NCBI RefSeq assembly: GCF_001422405.1
Contig: NZ_LMMV01000012.1
Coordinates: 536,830-600,829 of the forward strand
Length of the DNA stretch: 64,000 bases
From: Pseudorhodoferax sp. Leaf267
Lineage (GTDB): Bacteria > Pseudomonadota > Gammaproteobacteria > Burkholderiales > Burkholderiaceae_C
Direction: 5' to 3'
The notes below the pieces were generated by a model. The model saw only the letters and a program-made list of their open reading frames with translations, was not told the DNA's origin and did not search any database. This document shows positions 46,722 to 54,278 of the stretch, one piece after another. Within the stretch, counting starts at the first letter, position 1. Every line of letters starts with the position of its first letter. The position numbers were made by a program, and so were the translations under genes.

Positions 46722-47159
46722 TTACAGCGCCGCGTCCTTCAGCTTCTTGAGCGAACGCACCTTCACACGCACGGTGGCGGGCTTGGCGGCGAACTCGCGC
46801 TCGACCTTGGTGAAGGGGTCGATGCCGCGGCGCTTCTTCTTCGCGGGGATGGCCTGCGACGTGACCTTGAGCAGGCCGGGCAGCGTGAACTCGCCCAGGC
46901 CCTTCTTGTGCAGCGAGGCGACCATGGTGGCTTCGAGTGCGGTCAGCACGGCCTTGACCGTCTTGGGCTCGGCGCCCGACAGCTCGGCCAGGTGCGCCTG
47001 CAGCGAGGTCTTGTTGAACGCGGTCTTGATGGGCTTGAGCGCTGCGGGCGCGGCCTTCACGGGTGCAGCCTTCTTGGCGGGAGCGGCCTTCTTCGCGGGC
47101 GCCGCCGTCTTGGCGGTGGAGGCCTTCTTCACGGGAGCAGTTTTCTTGGCAGTTGCCAT
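46722..47159 (-). CDS. HU-like DNA-binding protein with histone-H1-like tail
   Basis: A 145-residue nucleoid protein. Residues 1-45 are a Lys/Ala/Pro tail (PAKKAAPAKKAAPVKAAP) like histone H1 or AlgP tails. Residues 46-145 form an HU/IHF domain: KTSLQAHLAELSGAEPKTVKAVLTALEAT, then GEFTLPGLLKV and PFTKVEREFAAKPATVRVKV. The DNA-arm motif GRNPxT of HU appears as GIDPFTK. Monocistronic, with its own terminator-like hairpin. Confidence 0.9.
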   Translation of the reverse strand: MATAKKTAPVKKASTAKTAAPAKKAAPAKKAAPVKAAPAALKPIKTAFNKTSLQAHLAELSGAEPKTVKAVLTALEATMVASLHKKGLGEFTLPGLLKVTSQAIPAKKKRRGIDPFTKVEREFAAKPATVRVKVRSLKKLKDAAL

Positions 47160-47355
47160 GTCGGGATACTTCTTTCTAATCGGAGATGCGCAACGTCGCG
47201 CCGCGCGATTCTAGGAATGTCGGCGTCGTGGCCCGAGAACCTCGGGTTGGCGAGAGGCTGTTGCGCGGCGCCACTGCGCTAGCATCGCCCCGGGCCGGCC
47301 CCATTGCCGGCCACGTCGCTCGGACGGTTCCGGGCGCTTACGTGAGAGTTCAACG

Positions 47356-48561
47356 ATGTCAGCATCTGCTGCAGGCAAGCGCCGTTTCGCGCGCATCGAC
47401 CGCCTTCCCCCCTACGTGTTCAACATCACGGCCGAGCGCAAGCTGGCGGCGCGGCGCGCGGGCGTCGACGTGATCGACATGAGCATGGGCAACCCCGACG
47501 GCGCCACGCCGCCGCACATCGTGGCCAAGCTGGTCGAGGCCGCGCAGCGACCCGACACGCACGGCTATTCGGCCAGCAAGGGCATCCCGCGGCTGCGCCG
47601 CGCGATCTGCCACTGGTACCAGGACCGCTACGGCGTCGCGTTCGACGCCGACAGCGAGGCCATCGTGACCATCGGCTCCAAGGAGGGGCTGGCGCACCTG
47701 ATGCTGGCCACGCTCGACCGCGGCGACACCGTGCTCGTGCCCGACCCGAGCTACCCCATCCACATCTACGGCGCCGTGATCGCGGGCGCCGACATCCGCT
47801 CGGTGCCCATGGCGCCCGACATCGACTTCTTCGGCGAGTTGGAGAAGGCGATCCGCGGCAGCTACCCCAAGCCCAAGATGATCGTGCTGGGCTTTCCGTC
47901 CAACCCCACGGCGCAGTGCGTGGAGCTGGACTTCTTCGAGCGCGTGGTGGCGCTGGCCAAGAAGCACGACATCTTCGTGGTGCACGACCTGGCCTATGCC
48001 GACATCGTGTTCGACGGCTGGAAGGCGCCGTCCATCATGCAGGTGAAGGGCGCGCGCGACATCGCAGTGGAGTTCTTCACGCTGTCCAAGAGCTACAACA
48101 TGGCGGGCTGGCGCATCGGCTTCATGGTGGGCAACGCCGACCTCGTGGCAGCGCTGGCGCGCATCAAGAGCTACCACGACTACGGCACCTTCACGCCGCT
48201 GCAGGTGGCGGCCATCGCCGCGCTGGAGGGCGACCAGCAGTGCGTGAAGGACATCGCCCTGCAGTACCAGCGCCGGCGCGACGTGCTCTACAAGGGGCTG
48301 ATCGAGGCGGGCTGGCAGGTCGACTGCCCCAAGGCCTCGATGTACATCTGGGCGCGCATTCCGGAGCCTTACCGCAAGCTGGGCTCGCTGGAGTTCACCA
48401 GGCAGCTGCTGGACAACGCCAAGGTCAGCGTGTCGCCCGGCATCGGCTTCGGCGACCACGGCGACGAGCATGTGCGCTTTGCGCTCATCGAGAACGAGGC
48501 CCGCATCCGCCAGGCGGTGCGCGGCATCAAGACCATGTTCAAGGCCGACGGGCTGATGTAG
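47356..48561 (+). CDS. alaC: Class I aminotransferase, AlaC-like (glutamate-pyruvate)
   Basis: A 401-residue PLP enzyme. Landmarks are [15 protein letters not shown], the [13 protein letters not shown] substrate region, [42 protein letters not shown], and the PLP lysine in [16 protein letters not shown]. These match AlaC-type alanine transaminases, which link alanine, pyruvate and glutamate. Exact amino donor is inferred from family. Confidence 0.88.
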   Translation: MSASAAGKRRFARIDRLPPYVFNITAERKLAARRAGVDVIDMSMGNPDGATPPHIVAKLVEAAQRPDTHGYSASKGIPRLRRAICHWYQDRYGVAFDADSEAIVTIGSKEGLAHLMLATLDRGDTVLVPDPSYPIHIYGAVIAGADIRSVPMAPDIDFFGELEKAIRGSYPKPKMIVLGFPSNPTAQCVELDFFERVVALAKKHDIFVVHDLAYADIVFDGWKAPSIMQVKGARDIAVEFFTLSKSYNMAGWRIGFMVGNADLVAALARIKSYHDYGTFTPLQVAAIAALEGDQQCVKDIALQYQRRRDVLYKGLIEAGWQVDCPKASMYIWARIPEPYRKLGSLEFTRQLLDNAKVSVSPGIGFGDHGDEHVRFALIENEARIRQAVRGIKTMFKADGLM

Positions 48562-48583
48562 ACCGGCGCTGCCAATAGTGAGC

Positions 48584-48604
48584 ATGCGTTATCATTAGAG
48601 GCAT
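48584..48604 (+). promoter_or_regulatory. Possible Zur/promoter element above the zinc operon
   Basis: ATGCGTTATCATTAGAGGCAT is an AT-rich, partly palindromic stretch (outer ATGC/GCAT arms) in the 95-base gap before the ZIP gene. The GTTATCATTA core recalls Zur sites, but the inner match to the known palindrome is poor. Confidence 0.3.
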
Positions 48605-48656
48605 CAGGGTGGCCTTGTCCGGGGCTGCCCTCGCTTCTTTCTGATCTCGCATCTCC

Positions 48657-49589
48657 ATGAACCTGCTTGGCATCCTGATCGCCACCCTGGTGGCCGGCGT
48701 CGGCAGCGTGTGGCTCGCCGCGCTGGTGCTGCGGCTGGCCACGCGCGGCCCGAAGCTGATCGCCGACCGCCGCTACCTGCTGAGCCTAGCGGCCGGCGCG
48801 CTGCTGGCCACGGCCTTCATGCACCTGCTGCCCGAGGCCTTCGAGAGCGGCGCCAGGCCCGCAGCCCTGTTCGCCGTGCTTCTGGGCGGGCTGGTCGTGT
48901 TCTTCCTGCTCGACAAGGTGGAGCTGTGGCACCACGGCCACGAGCATGCGCATCCGCATGCCCATGGCGATGCGCACGACCACGGCCACCACCACCACGG
49001 GCATGCCCACGCCACGCGCCGCGGCGGCGCCTGGGCCGTGCTGGCGGGCGACAGCCTGCACTGCTTCGGCGACGGCATCGTGATCGCGGCCGCCTTCACG
49101 GCCGACCCGGCGCTGGGCGTGGTCGCGGCGCTGGCCGTGCTGGCGCACGAGGTGCCGCACCACATCGGCGACCTGGTGGTGCTGGACGCTGCCGAGCGCG
49201 CGCCGCAGGCGGCACTGGTCAAGCTGAGCCTGGCTGGCCTCGTGACCTCGCTGGGTGGGCTCATGGGCTGGTGGTTGACGGGCCAGCTTGCCGAGTGGCT
49301 GCCGTACTTCCTCGTGGCGGCCGGCAGCAGCTTCGTGTATGTGGCGCTGGCCGATTTGATCCCGCAGCTGCAGGTGCGCATGACCAAGCGCCAGACTGCG
49401 GCGCAGGTGGCCTGGCTGGTGGTCGGCATCGCGGTGGTGACGGTGGTGAGCCAGCTCGCGCATGGCGAGCACGACCATGGGCATGCAGGCCACGCGCACG
49501 GCGCCGCCCAGGGCACGGACGCCCACGATGACCATGGCCACGACAAGGACCATGACCATGCGCACACGTCGGCCCCCGCCTTCAAGTAG
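48657..49589 (+). CDS. ZIP-family zinc transporter, His-rich
   Basis: A 310-residue membrane importer with about eight helices. ZIP metal-site motifs are HCFGDGIVIAAAF and LAHEVPHHIGDLV. A long His-rich cytoplasmic loop (HHGHEHAHPHAHGDAHDHGH and more, residues about 82-116) and a His/Asp-rich C-terminus would hold metal. First gene of a six-gene set ending in a Zur-like repressor, which points to zinc uptake. Confidence 0.9.
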   Translation: MNLLGILIATLVAGVGSVWLAALVLRLATRGPKLIADRRYLLSLAAGALLATAFMHLLPEAFESGARPAALFAVLLGGLVVFFLLDKVELWHHGHEHAHPHAHGDAHDHGHHHHGHAHATRRGGAWAVLAGDSLHCFGDGIVIAAAFTADPALGVVAALAVLAHEVPHHIGDLVVLDAAERAPQAALVKLSLAGLVTSLGGLMGWWLTGQLAEWLPYFLVAAGSSFVYVALADLIPQLQVRMTKRQTAAQVAWLVVGIAVVTVVSQLAHGEHDHGHAGHAHGAAQGTDAHDDHGHDKDHDHAHTSAPAFK

Positions 49590-49661
49590 CTGGAACTCTG
49601 CGCCGCGCTGGCGGACCAACCCGGCGCGCGATCGTCGCGCCCACCCATCAGGAGTCATTGC

Positions 49662-50216
49662 ATGCACCGTTCGTTTTTCGCCGGCCTCGCGCTGTCGCTG
49701 CTCGCTGCCGCCGCGCCAGCCATGGCCCAGGGCCATGCCCACAGCCACGGCCAGCTGTCGCTGGATGTCGCGGTCGACGCCCAGGACATCACGGTGCGGC
49801 TCGACGCGCCGCTGCACGACCTGGTGGGCTTCGAGCGCGCGCCGCGTTCGGTGGCCGAGCGCGGCCGCGTGACGGCGCTGCTCGAGCAGCTCAAGCTCGC
49901 CGACAAGCTGTTCGTGCTCGACCCGGCCGGCGGCTGCAAGCTGGGCGATGTGCAGATCGCGTCCGCCGTGCTGGGCCTGGGCAGCGCGCCGGCGCCGGCC
50001 AAGGACGAGGCCGCGCCCGAGCATGCCGACCTGGACATGACGGTCACCTTCGCCTGCGACAAGGCCGCGGCGGCGCGCTTCATCGATGTGAAGCTGTTCG
50101 ACGCCTTCAAGGGCGTGCGCAGCGTGGATGCGCAGGTCGCCACGGCCAAGGGCCAGTCGCGCGTGAGCCTGCGCCGGGCGGCCAGCCGGCTGCCGCTGGA
50201 CGGCTCGGCCCAGTGA
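49662..50216 (+). CDS. DUF2796 (ZrgA-type) periplasmic protein
   Basis: A 184-residue exported protein: signal peptide to about AMAQ (residue 23), then GHAHSHGQLSLDVAVDAQDI, the His-rich start typical of DUF2796. Proteins of this family are encoded with Zur-regulated ABC transporters in Vibrio (zrg genes) and Pseudomonas. Its stop overlaps the ATPase gene by 4 bases. Probably the metal-handling periplasmic component. Confidence 0.87.
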   Translation: MHRSFFAGLALSLLAAAAPAMAQGHAHSHGQLSLDVAVDAQDITVRLDAPLHDLVGFERAPRSVAERGRVTALLEQLKLADKLFVLDPAGGCKLGDVQIASAVLGLGSAPAPAKDEAAPEHADLDMTVTFACDKAAAARFIDVKLFDAFKGVRSVDAQVATAKGQSRVSLRRAASRLPLDGSAQ

Positions 50217-50929
50217 GCGAGCCGGTCCTGTCCGTGAAGGGCCTGCGCTTCGCCTGGCCCGGCAGCCGCAGCGACTGCCTGGACATCGCGGCCTTCGACG
50301 TGGCGCCGGGCGAGACCGTGTTCGTGCACGGCCCCAGCGGCTGCGGCAAGAGCAGCCTGCTTGCGCTGCTGGCCGGCGTGCTGCTGCCGCAGCAGGGCCA
50401 GGTGGTGCTGGCCGGTCGCGACTGGCAGCGCCTGGGCCGCGCCGGCCGCGACCGCTGGCGCGTGGAGCACGTGGGCTACATCTTCCAGCAGTTCAACCTG
50501 CTGCCTTACCTCAGCGTGCGCGACAACGTGCTGCTGCCGTGCCGCTTCTCGGCCACGCGGCGCGCGGCGGCTGCGGCGTCGGCCGGCTCGGCCGAGCACG
50601 AGGCCGAGCGCTGGCTGGCTGCGATGGGCCTGGCGCCGGCGCTGTGGCAGCGCACGCCGGGCACGCTGTCGGTGGGCCAGCAGCAGCGCGTGGCCGCGGC
50701 GCGCGCGCTGATCGGCGCGCCCGCGCTGGTGATCGCCGACGAGCCGACCTCGGCGCTGGACGAAGACCTGCGCAATGCCTTCGTCGACCTGCTGCTGGAC
50801 GCCTGCGCCCAGGCCCGCAGCGCGCTGGTGTTCGTGAGCCACGACCGGCGCATCGCCGAGCGCTTCGCGCGCCAGGTGGCGCTGCCGCAGATCAACCGCG
50901 CCGCCGGCGTGGCGGAGTCCGTTGCATGA
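50213..50929 (+). CDS. ABC transporter ATP-binding protein (LolD/MacB type)
   Basis: A 238-residue ATPase: Walker A GPSGCGKSS, Q-loop YIFQQFNLLPYL, signature LSVGQQQRVAAARAL, Walker B LVIADEPTSALD, H-loop FVSHDRRI. GTG 50213 overlaps the DUF2796 stop, and its end overlaps the permease. The family pairs with FtsX-type permeases. Confidence 0.9.
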   Translation: MSEPVLSVKGLRFAWPGSRSDCLDIAAFDVAPGETVFVHGPSGCGKSSLLALLAGVLLPQQGQVVLAGRDWQRLGRAGRDRWRVEHVGYIFQQFNLLPYLSVRDNVLLPCRFSATRRAAAAASAGSAEHEAERWLAAMGLAPALWQRTPGTLSVGQQQRVAAARALIGAPALVIADEPTSALDEDLRNAFVDLLLDACAQARSALVFVSHDRRIAERFARQVALPQINRAAGVAESVA

Positions 50930-52191
50930 GGGCCTTTTTGCTGACGCTGGCGCTGCGCAGCGCCTGGAACCGTCGCTTCACCCTGAGCCTGACGCTGGTG
51001 TCGATCGCGCTGTCCACCTTCATGCTGCTGGGTGTGGACCGCATCCGCGGCGACGTGCGCGACAGCTTCTCGTCGGCCGTGTCGGGCACCGACCTCATCG
51101 TCGGCGCGCGCACGGGCTCGGTGCAACTGCTGCTGTACGCGGTGTTTCATGTGGGCGCGGCCAGCAACAACATCCGCTGGTCCAGCGTGCAGGCGCTGCG
51201 CCAGCAGCCCTCGGTGGCCTGGGTCGTGCCGCTGTCGCTGGGCGATGCGCACCGCGGCTTCCCGGTCATGGGCACGAGCGCCGAGCTGTTCGAGCGCTTC
51301 CGGCATGGCGAGCGCCAGCCGCTGCAGTTCCAGGCCGGCAAGCCCTTCGGCCAGTTGTTCGACGCCGTGCTGGGCGCCGAGGTGGCCCAGCGCCTGGGCT
51401 ATGGCCTGGGCACGCGCATCACGCTGTCGCACGGCGGCGGCGAGCTGCAGGTGGCCGACCACGCCGACAAGCCCTTCCAGGTCGTCGGCGTGCTGGCGCG
51501 CACCGGCACGCCCATGGACCGCAGCGTGCTCGTGAGCCTGGAGGCCATCGAGGCGCTACATGTGGACTGGATCGGTGGCATGCCCATGCCGGGCCAGCGC
51601 ACCGCGGTCGATGCGCTGACAGCCGCGCAGCTGCAGCCCAAGGCCGTCACGGCCGCGCTGGTGGGGCTCAAGAGCCGGGCCGCCGTGTTCTCGGCGCAGC
51701 GCTGGGTCAACGGCTACCGCGACGAGCCGCTGATGGCCATCCTGCCCGGCGTGGCGATGGACGAGCTGTGGAGCGTGATCGGCCCGGGCGAGCAGGCGCT
51801 GCTGCTGATGTCAGGCTTGGTCGCGCTGGTCAGCATGGCGGGCCTCATGGCCGTGGTGCTGGCCGGGCTCAACGAACGGCGGCGCGAGCTGGCCGTGCTG
51901 CGCAGCGTGGGCGCCAGCCCCTGGCATGTGCTGGCGCTGCTCGCGTTTGAAGGCCTGTGGGTCACGCTGGCCGGCATGGTACTGGGCGTGGTGGCGCTCG
52001 TGGCCGTGACAGTGGCGGCTGCGCCCTGGCTGCAATCGGCCATCGGCCTCACGCTGCAGCTGGCCGCGCCCACGGCTTTCCAATGGGCGCTACTGGGCGC
52101 GCTGCTGGCCACCGGGCTGCTGGCCAGCGTGCTGCCGGGCTGGCGCGCCTACCGCTTGTCGCTGTCCGATGGACTTTCTCCGAGAATCTGA
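50926..52191 (+). CDS. FtsX/MacB-type ABC permease
   Basis: A 421-residue permease with one N-terminal helix (FTLSLTLVSIALSTFMLLGV), a large periplasmic domain of about 230 residues (AVSGTDLIVGARTGSVQLLL; FPVMGTSAELFERF) and three C-terminal helices (LLLMSGLVALVSMAGLMAVVLAGLNERRRELAVLRSVGAS). This is the FtsX/MacB plan, unlike classic ZnuB. With the ATPase it may move a zinc-binding or envelope component. Confidence 0.9.
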   Translation: MRAFLLTLALRSAWNRRFTLSLTLVSIALSTFMLLGVDRIRGDVRDSFSSAVSGTDLIVGARTGSVQLLLYAVFHVGAASNNIRWSSVQALRQQPSVAWVVPLSLGDAHRGFPVMGTSAELFERFRHGERQPLQFQAGKPFGQLFDAVLGAEVAQRLGYGLGTRITLSHGGGELQVADHADKPFQVVGVLARTGTPMDRSVLVSLEAIEALHVDWIGGMPMPGQRTAVDALTAAQLQPKAVTAALVGLKSRAAVFSAQRWVNGYRDEPLMAILPGVAMDELWSVIGPGEQALLLMSGLVALVSMAGLMAVVLAGLNERRRELAVLRSVGASPWHVLALLAFEGLWVTLAGMVLGVVALVAVTVAAAPWLQSAIGLTLQLAAPTAFQWALLGALLATGLLASVLPGWRAYRLSLSDGLSPRI

Positions 52192-52193
52192 CC

Positions 52194-52748
52194 ATGTCGC
52201 ACACATCCATTTCCCTCGCCCGGCCCACGCGCCGCACCTGGCTGGCCATGGGCGCGGCCCTGGCCCTGCCGCTGCCGGCCCTGGCTGCGCCGTTCAACGA
52301 AATCGCCTGGACCGACCTCGTGCCCCAGGGATGGGACCCGGCCAAGAGCATGCGCGACCAGCCTGGCCTGGCCGGCCTGAGCGACACCGACCCGCGCGCG
52401 CAGGAGATGCTCGACGAGCTGCGCAAGATCTGGGACAACGCGCCCACCGTGCCGACCATGGCCGGCCGCTCGGTCAAGCTGCCCGGCTACCTGGTGCCGC
52501 TGGAGGAGGGCAAGGACGGCATCCGAGAGTTCCTGCTGGTGCCGTACTTCGGTGCCTGCATCCACACGCCGCCGCCGCCGTCCAACCAGATCGTGCTGGG
52601 CCGCGCCGCCAAGCCGTTCAAGGGCCTGCGCACCATGGACGCCGTGTGGGCCAGCGGCACGCTGCAGATCGAGCGCGCCGCCTCGTCCATGGGCGTGGCC
52701 AGCTATGTGATGCAGGTCGAGCGCGTGGTGAAGTACCAGGGCAGCTGA
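52194..52748 (+). CDS. DUF3299 exported protein
   Basis: A 184-residue protein. Signal peptide RRTWLAMGAALALPLPALA, then FNEIAWTDLVPQGWDP, RSVKLPGYLVPLE and REFLLVPYFGACIHTPPPPSNQIV, the DUF3299 signature with Cys and His that could bind metal. It follows the permease by 2 bases and precedes zur by 3. Function unknown beyond this operon association. Confidence 0.88.
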   Translation: MSHTSISLARPTRRTWLAMGAALALPLPALAAPFNEIAWTDLVPQGWDPAKSMRDQPGLAGLSDTDPRAQEMLDELRKIWDNAPTVPTMAGRSVKLPGYLVPLEEGKDGIREFLLVPYFGACIHTPPPPSNQIVLGRAAKPFKGLRTMDAVWASGTLQIERAASSMGVASYVMQVERVVKYQGS

Positions 52749-52751
52749 GCG

Positions 52752-53168
52752 ATGGAGCGCGCGAGCCGGCAACGCGATGCGATCCGCCAGGCGCTGGAGG
52801 CGGCCGGCCGCCCCTTGCTGCCCGGCGAGATCCTGGCTGCCGCGCAACGGGAGGTGCCGGCGCTGGGCATGGCCACCGTCTACCGCAACCTCAAGCAACT
52901 GGCCGACGCCGGCGAGATCCAGTCCGTCGAGCTGCCCGGCGAGGCGCCGCGCTTCGAGGTGGCAGGCCACCACCATCACCACCACTTCAGCTGCAGCGTC
53001 TGCCAGCGCGTGTTCGACGTGCACGCCTGCCCGGGCGACATGCAGAAACTGGCGCCGGCCGGCTTCATGGTCGAGCGGCACGAACTCACGCTGTACGGCC
53101 GCTGCGGCGACTGCAGTGCCGCGCCACCACGCCGCGCGCGCCGGGCTGCCGCAAAGACGTCCGCCTGA
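52752..53168 (+). CDS. zur: Fur-family regulator, Zur-like
   Basis: A 138-residue repressor. The winged helix reads RDAIRQALEAAGRPLLPGEI, then GMATVYRNLKQLADAGEI. The metal-binding domain has a six-His run (HHHHHHF), CSVC and CGDC, typical Fur/Zur structural zinc sites. Placement at the end of a zinc-transport operon supports Zur over Fur. Autoregulation is likely but the operator is unproven. Confidence 0.88.
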   Translation: MERASRQRDAIRQALEAAGRPLLPGEILAAAQREVPALGMATVYRNLKQLADAGEIQSVELPGEAPRFEVAGHHHHHHFSCSVCQRVFDVHACPGDMQKLAPAGFMVERHELTLYGRCGDCSAAPPRRARRAAAKTSA

Positions 53169-53288
53169 GACGGGATCGCCCAGCGGTTCAGCATTTGTCC
53201 CACAATGGGCCGACGGGCGGCTCGCGACAATGGCGTTGTCCCACAGCCCCGTCCGTTCCCTGGACTGCGACAGACACAGGAGAACCCC

Positions 53289-53891
53289 ATGAACAGCTTG
53301 CGATCGTGTGCCGGCCTTGCCGCCCTGCTGCTGGCGGGGACGGCGATGGCCCAGACTTCCGGCAGCCCTTCGCCCTATGACCTGCGCCGCGGTTCCTGGT
53401 TGCCCTACACGACCAACGGCTATGCCGGCCTGAGCCTGGGCCGCCCGAGCTACCGGCTCGATTGCGGTGTGGGCGGCTGCGACCAGCCGCAGCTGGCGGG
53501 CCGGGCCTACGTGGGCGGCATGTTCAGCCCCTTCTTTGGGGCCGAGGTCGGCTACCTGCACATGGGCGAGGCCGAGCGCGGCGGTGGTGACACGCGCGCC
53601 GAGGGCGTCAACTTCAGCCTGGTCGGCCGCGCCGATGTGGGCGCCGGTTTTGGCGTGTTCGGCCGCCTGGGCACCACCTACGGGCGCACGCGCGTCGCGT
53701 CCTCGGCCAGCAGCGGCATCACGCCCGGGCGTGCCAGCGGCTGGGGGCCGGCCTATGGCCTGGGCGTGGACTGGGCATTCAGCGACCACTGGTCGGCCGT
53801 GCTCGACTGGCAGCGCCACCGTTTCGATTTCGCGGGCGACGACAACGGCTGGGTGCGGTCCACCAGCGTCGGGCTCAAATACCGTTTCTGA
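53289..53891 (+). CDS. Outer-membrane beta-barrel protein
   Basis: A 200-residue protein with signal peptide (cleavage near AMAQTSG) and alternating amphipathic strands (GYAGLSLGRPSYRLDCG; GAEVGYLHMGEAE; AVLDWQRHRFDFA) ending in SVGLKYRF, whose terminal Phe is the usual barrel-assembly signal. Resembles small OmpA/Opa-type eight-strand barrels. ATG 53289 follows AGGAG. It may be separate from the signalling genes 14 bases downstream. Confidence 0.85.
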   Translation: MNSLRSCAGLAALLLAGTAMAQTSGSPSPYDLRRGSWLPYTTNGYAGLSLGRPSYRLDCGVGGCDQPQLAGRAYVGGMFSPFFGAEVGYLHMGEAERGGGDTRAEGVNFSLVGRADVGAGFGVFGRLGTTYGRTRVASSASSGITPGRASGWGPAYGLGVDWAFSDHWSAVLDWQRHRFDFAGDDNGWVRSTSVGLKYRF

Positions 53892-53905
53892 CTTCTTCCC
53901 AACTG

Positions 53906-54277
53906 ATGACGCCCACCAGCATTCTGTACGTCGAGGACAACGACGACCTGCGCGACTCCATTGCCATGGCCCTGGAATCACCCACCCGGGAAATCACCGT
54001 GTGCGCGACCGGCGAGGAAGCCTTGACGGCCCTGGCGCAGCGCGACTGGGACATCCTGATGACCGACGTCGGCCTGCCCGGCATCAACGGCACGGATCTG
54101 GCGCGCCAGCTCACCACCAGCAAGCCGCAGCAGTGGGTGGTGCTGTGCTCGGGCTACGACATGGGCGCGCAACTGGCGGCGCTGGGCCCGAACGTGCGGG
54201 CGCTGACCAAACCATTCGACCTGGACGCGCTCGAGCGCATCCTGGACACCATCGAGGACGCCTTGAAGGCGCGCTGA
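53906..54277 (+). CDS. Single-domain response regulator
   Basis: A 123-residue stand-alone receiver: ILYVEDNDDLRDS, acceptor Asp in ILMTDVGLPGINGTD, and Lys in RALTKPFD. No output domain. It ends 1 base before the hybrid kinase gene, so it is probably a phosphotransfer or shuttle partner of that kinase. Confidence 0.9.
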   Translation: MTPTSILYVEDNDDLRDSIAMALESPTREITVCATGEEALTALAQRDWDILMTDVGLPGINGTDLARQLTTSKPQQWVVLCSGYDMGAQLAALGPNVRALTKPFDLDALERILDTIEDALKAR

Positions 54278-54278
54278 G

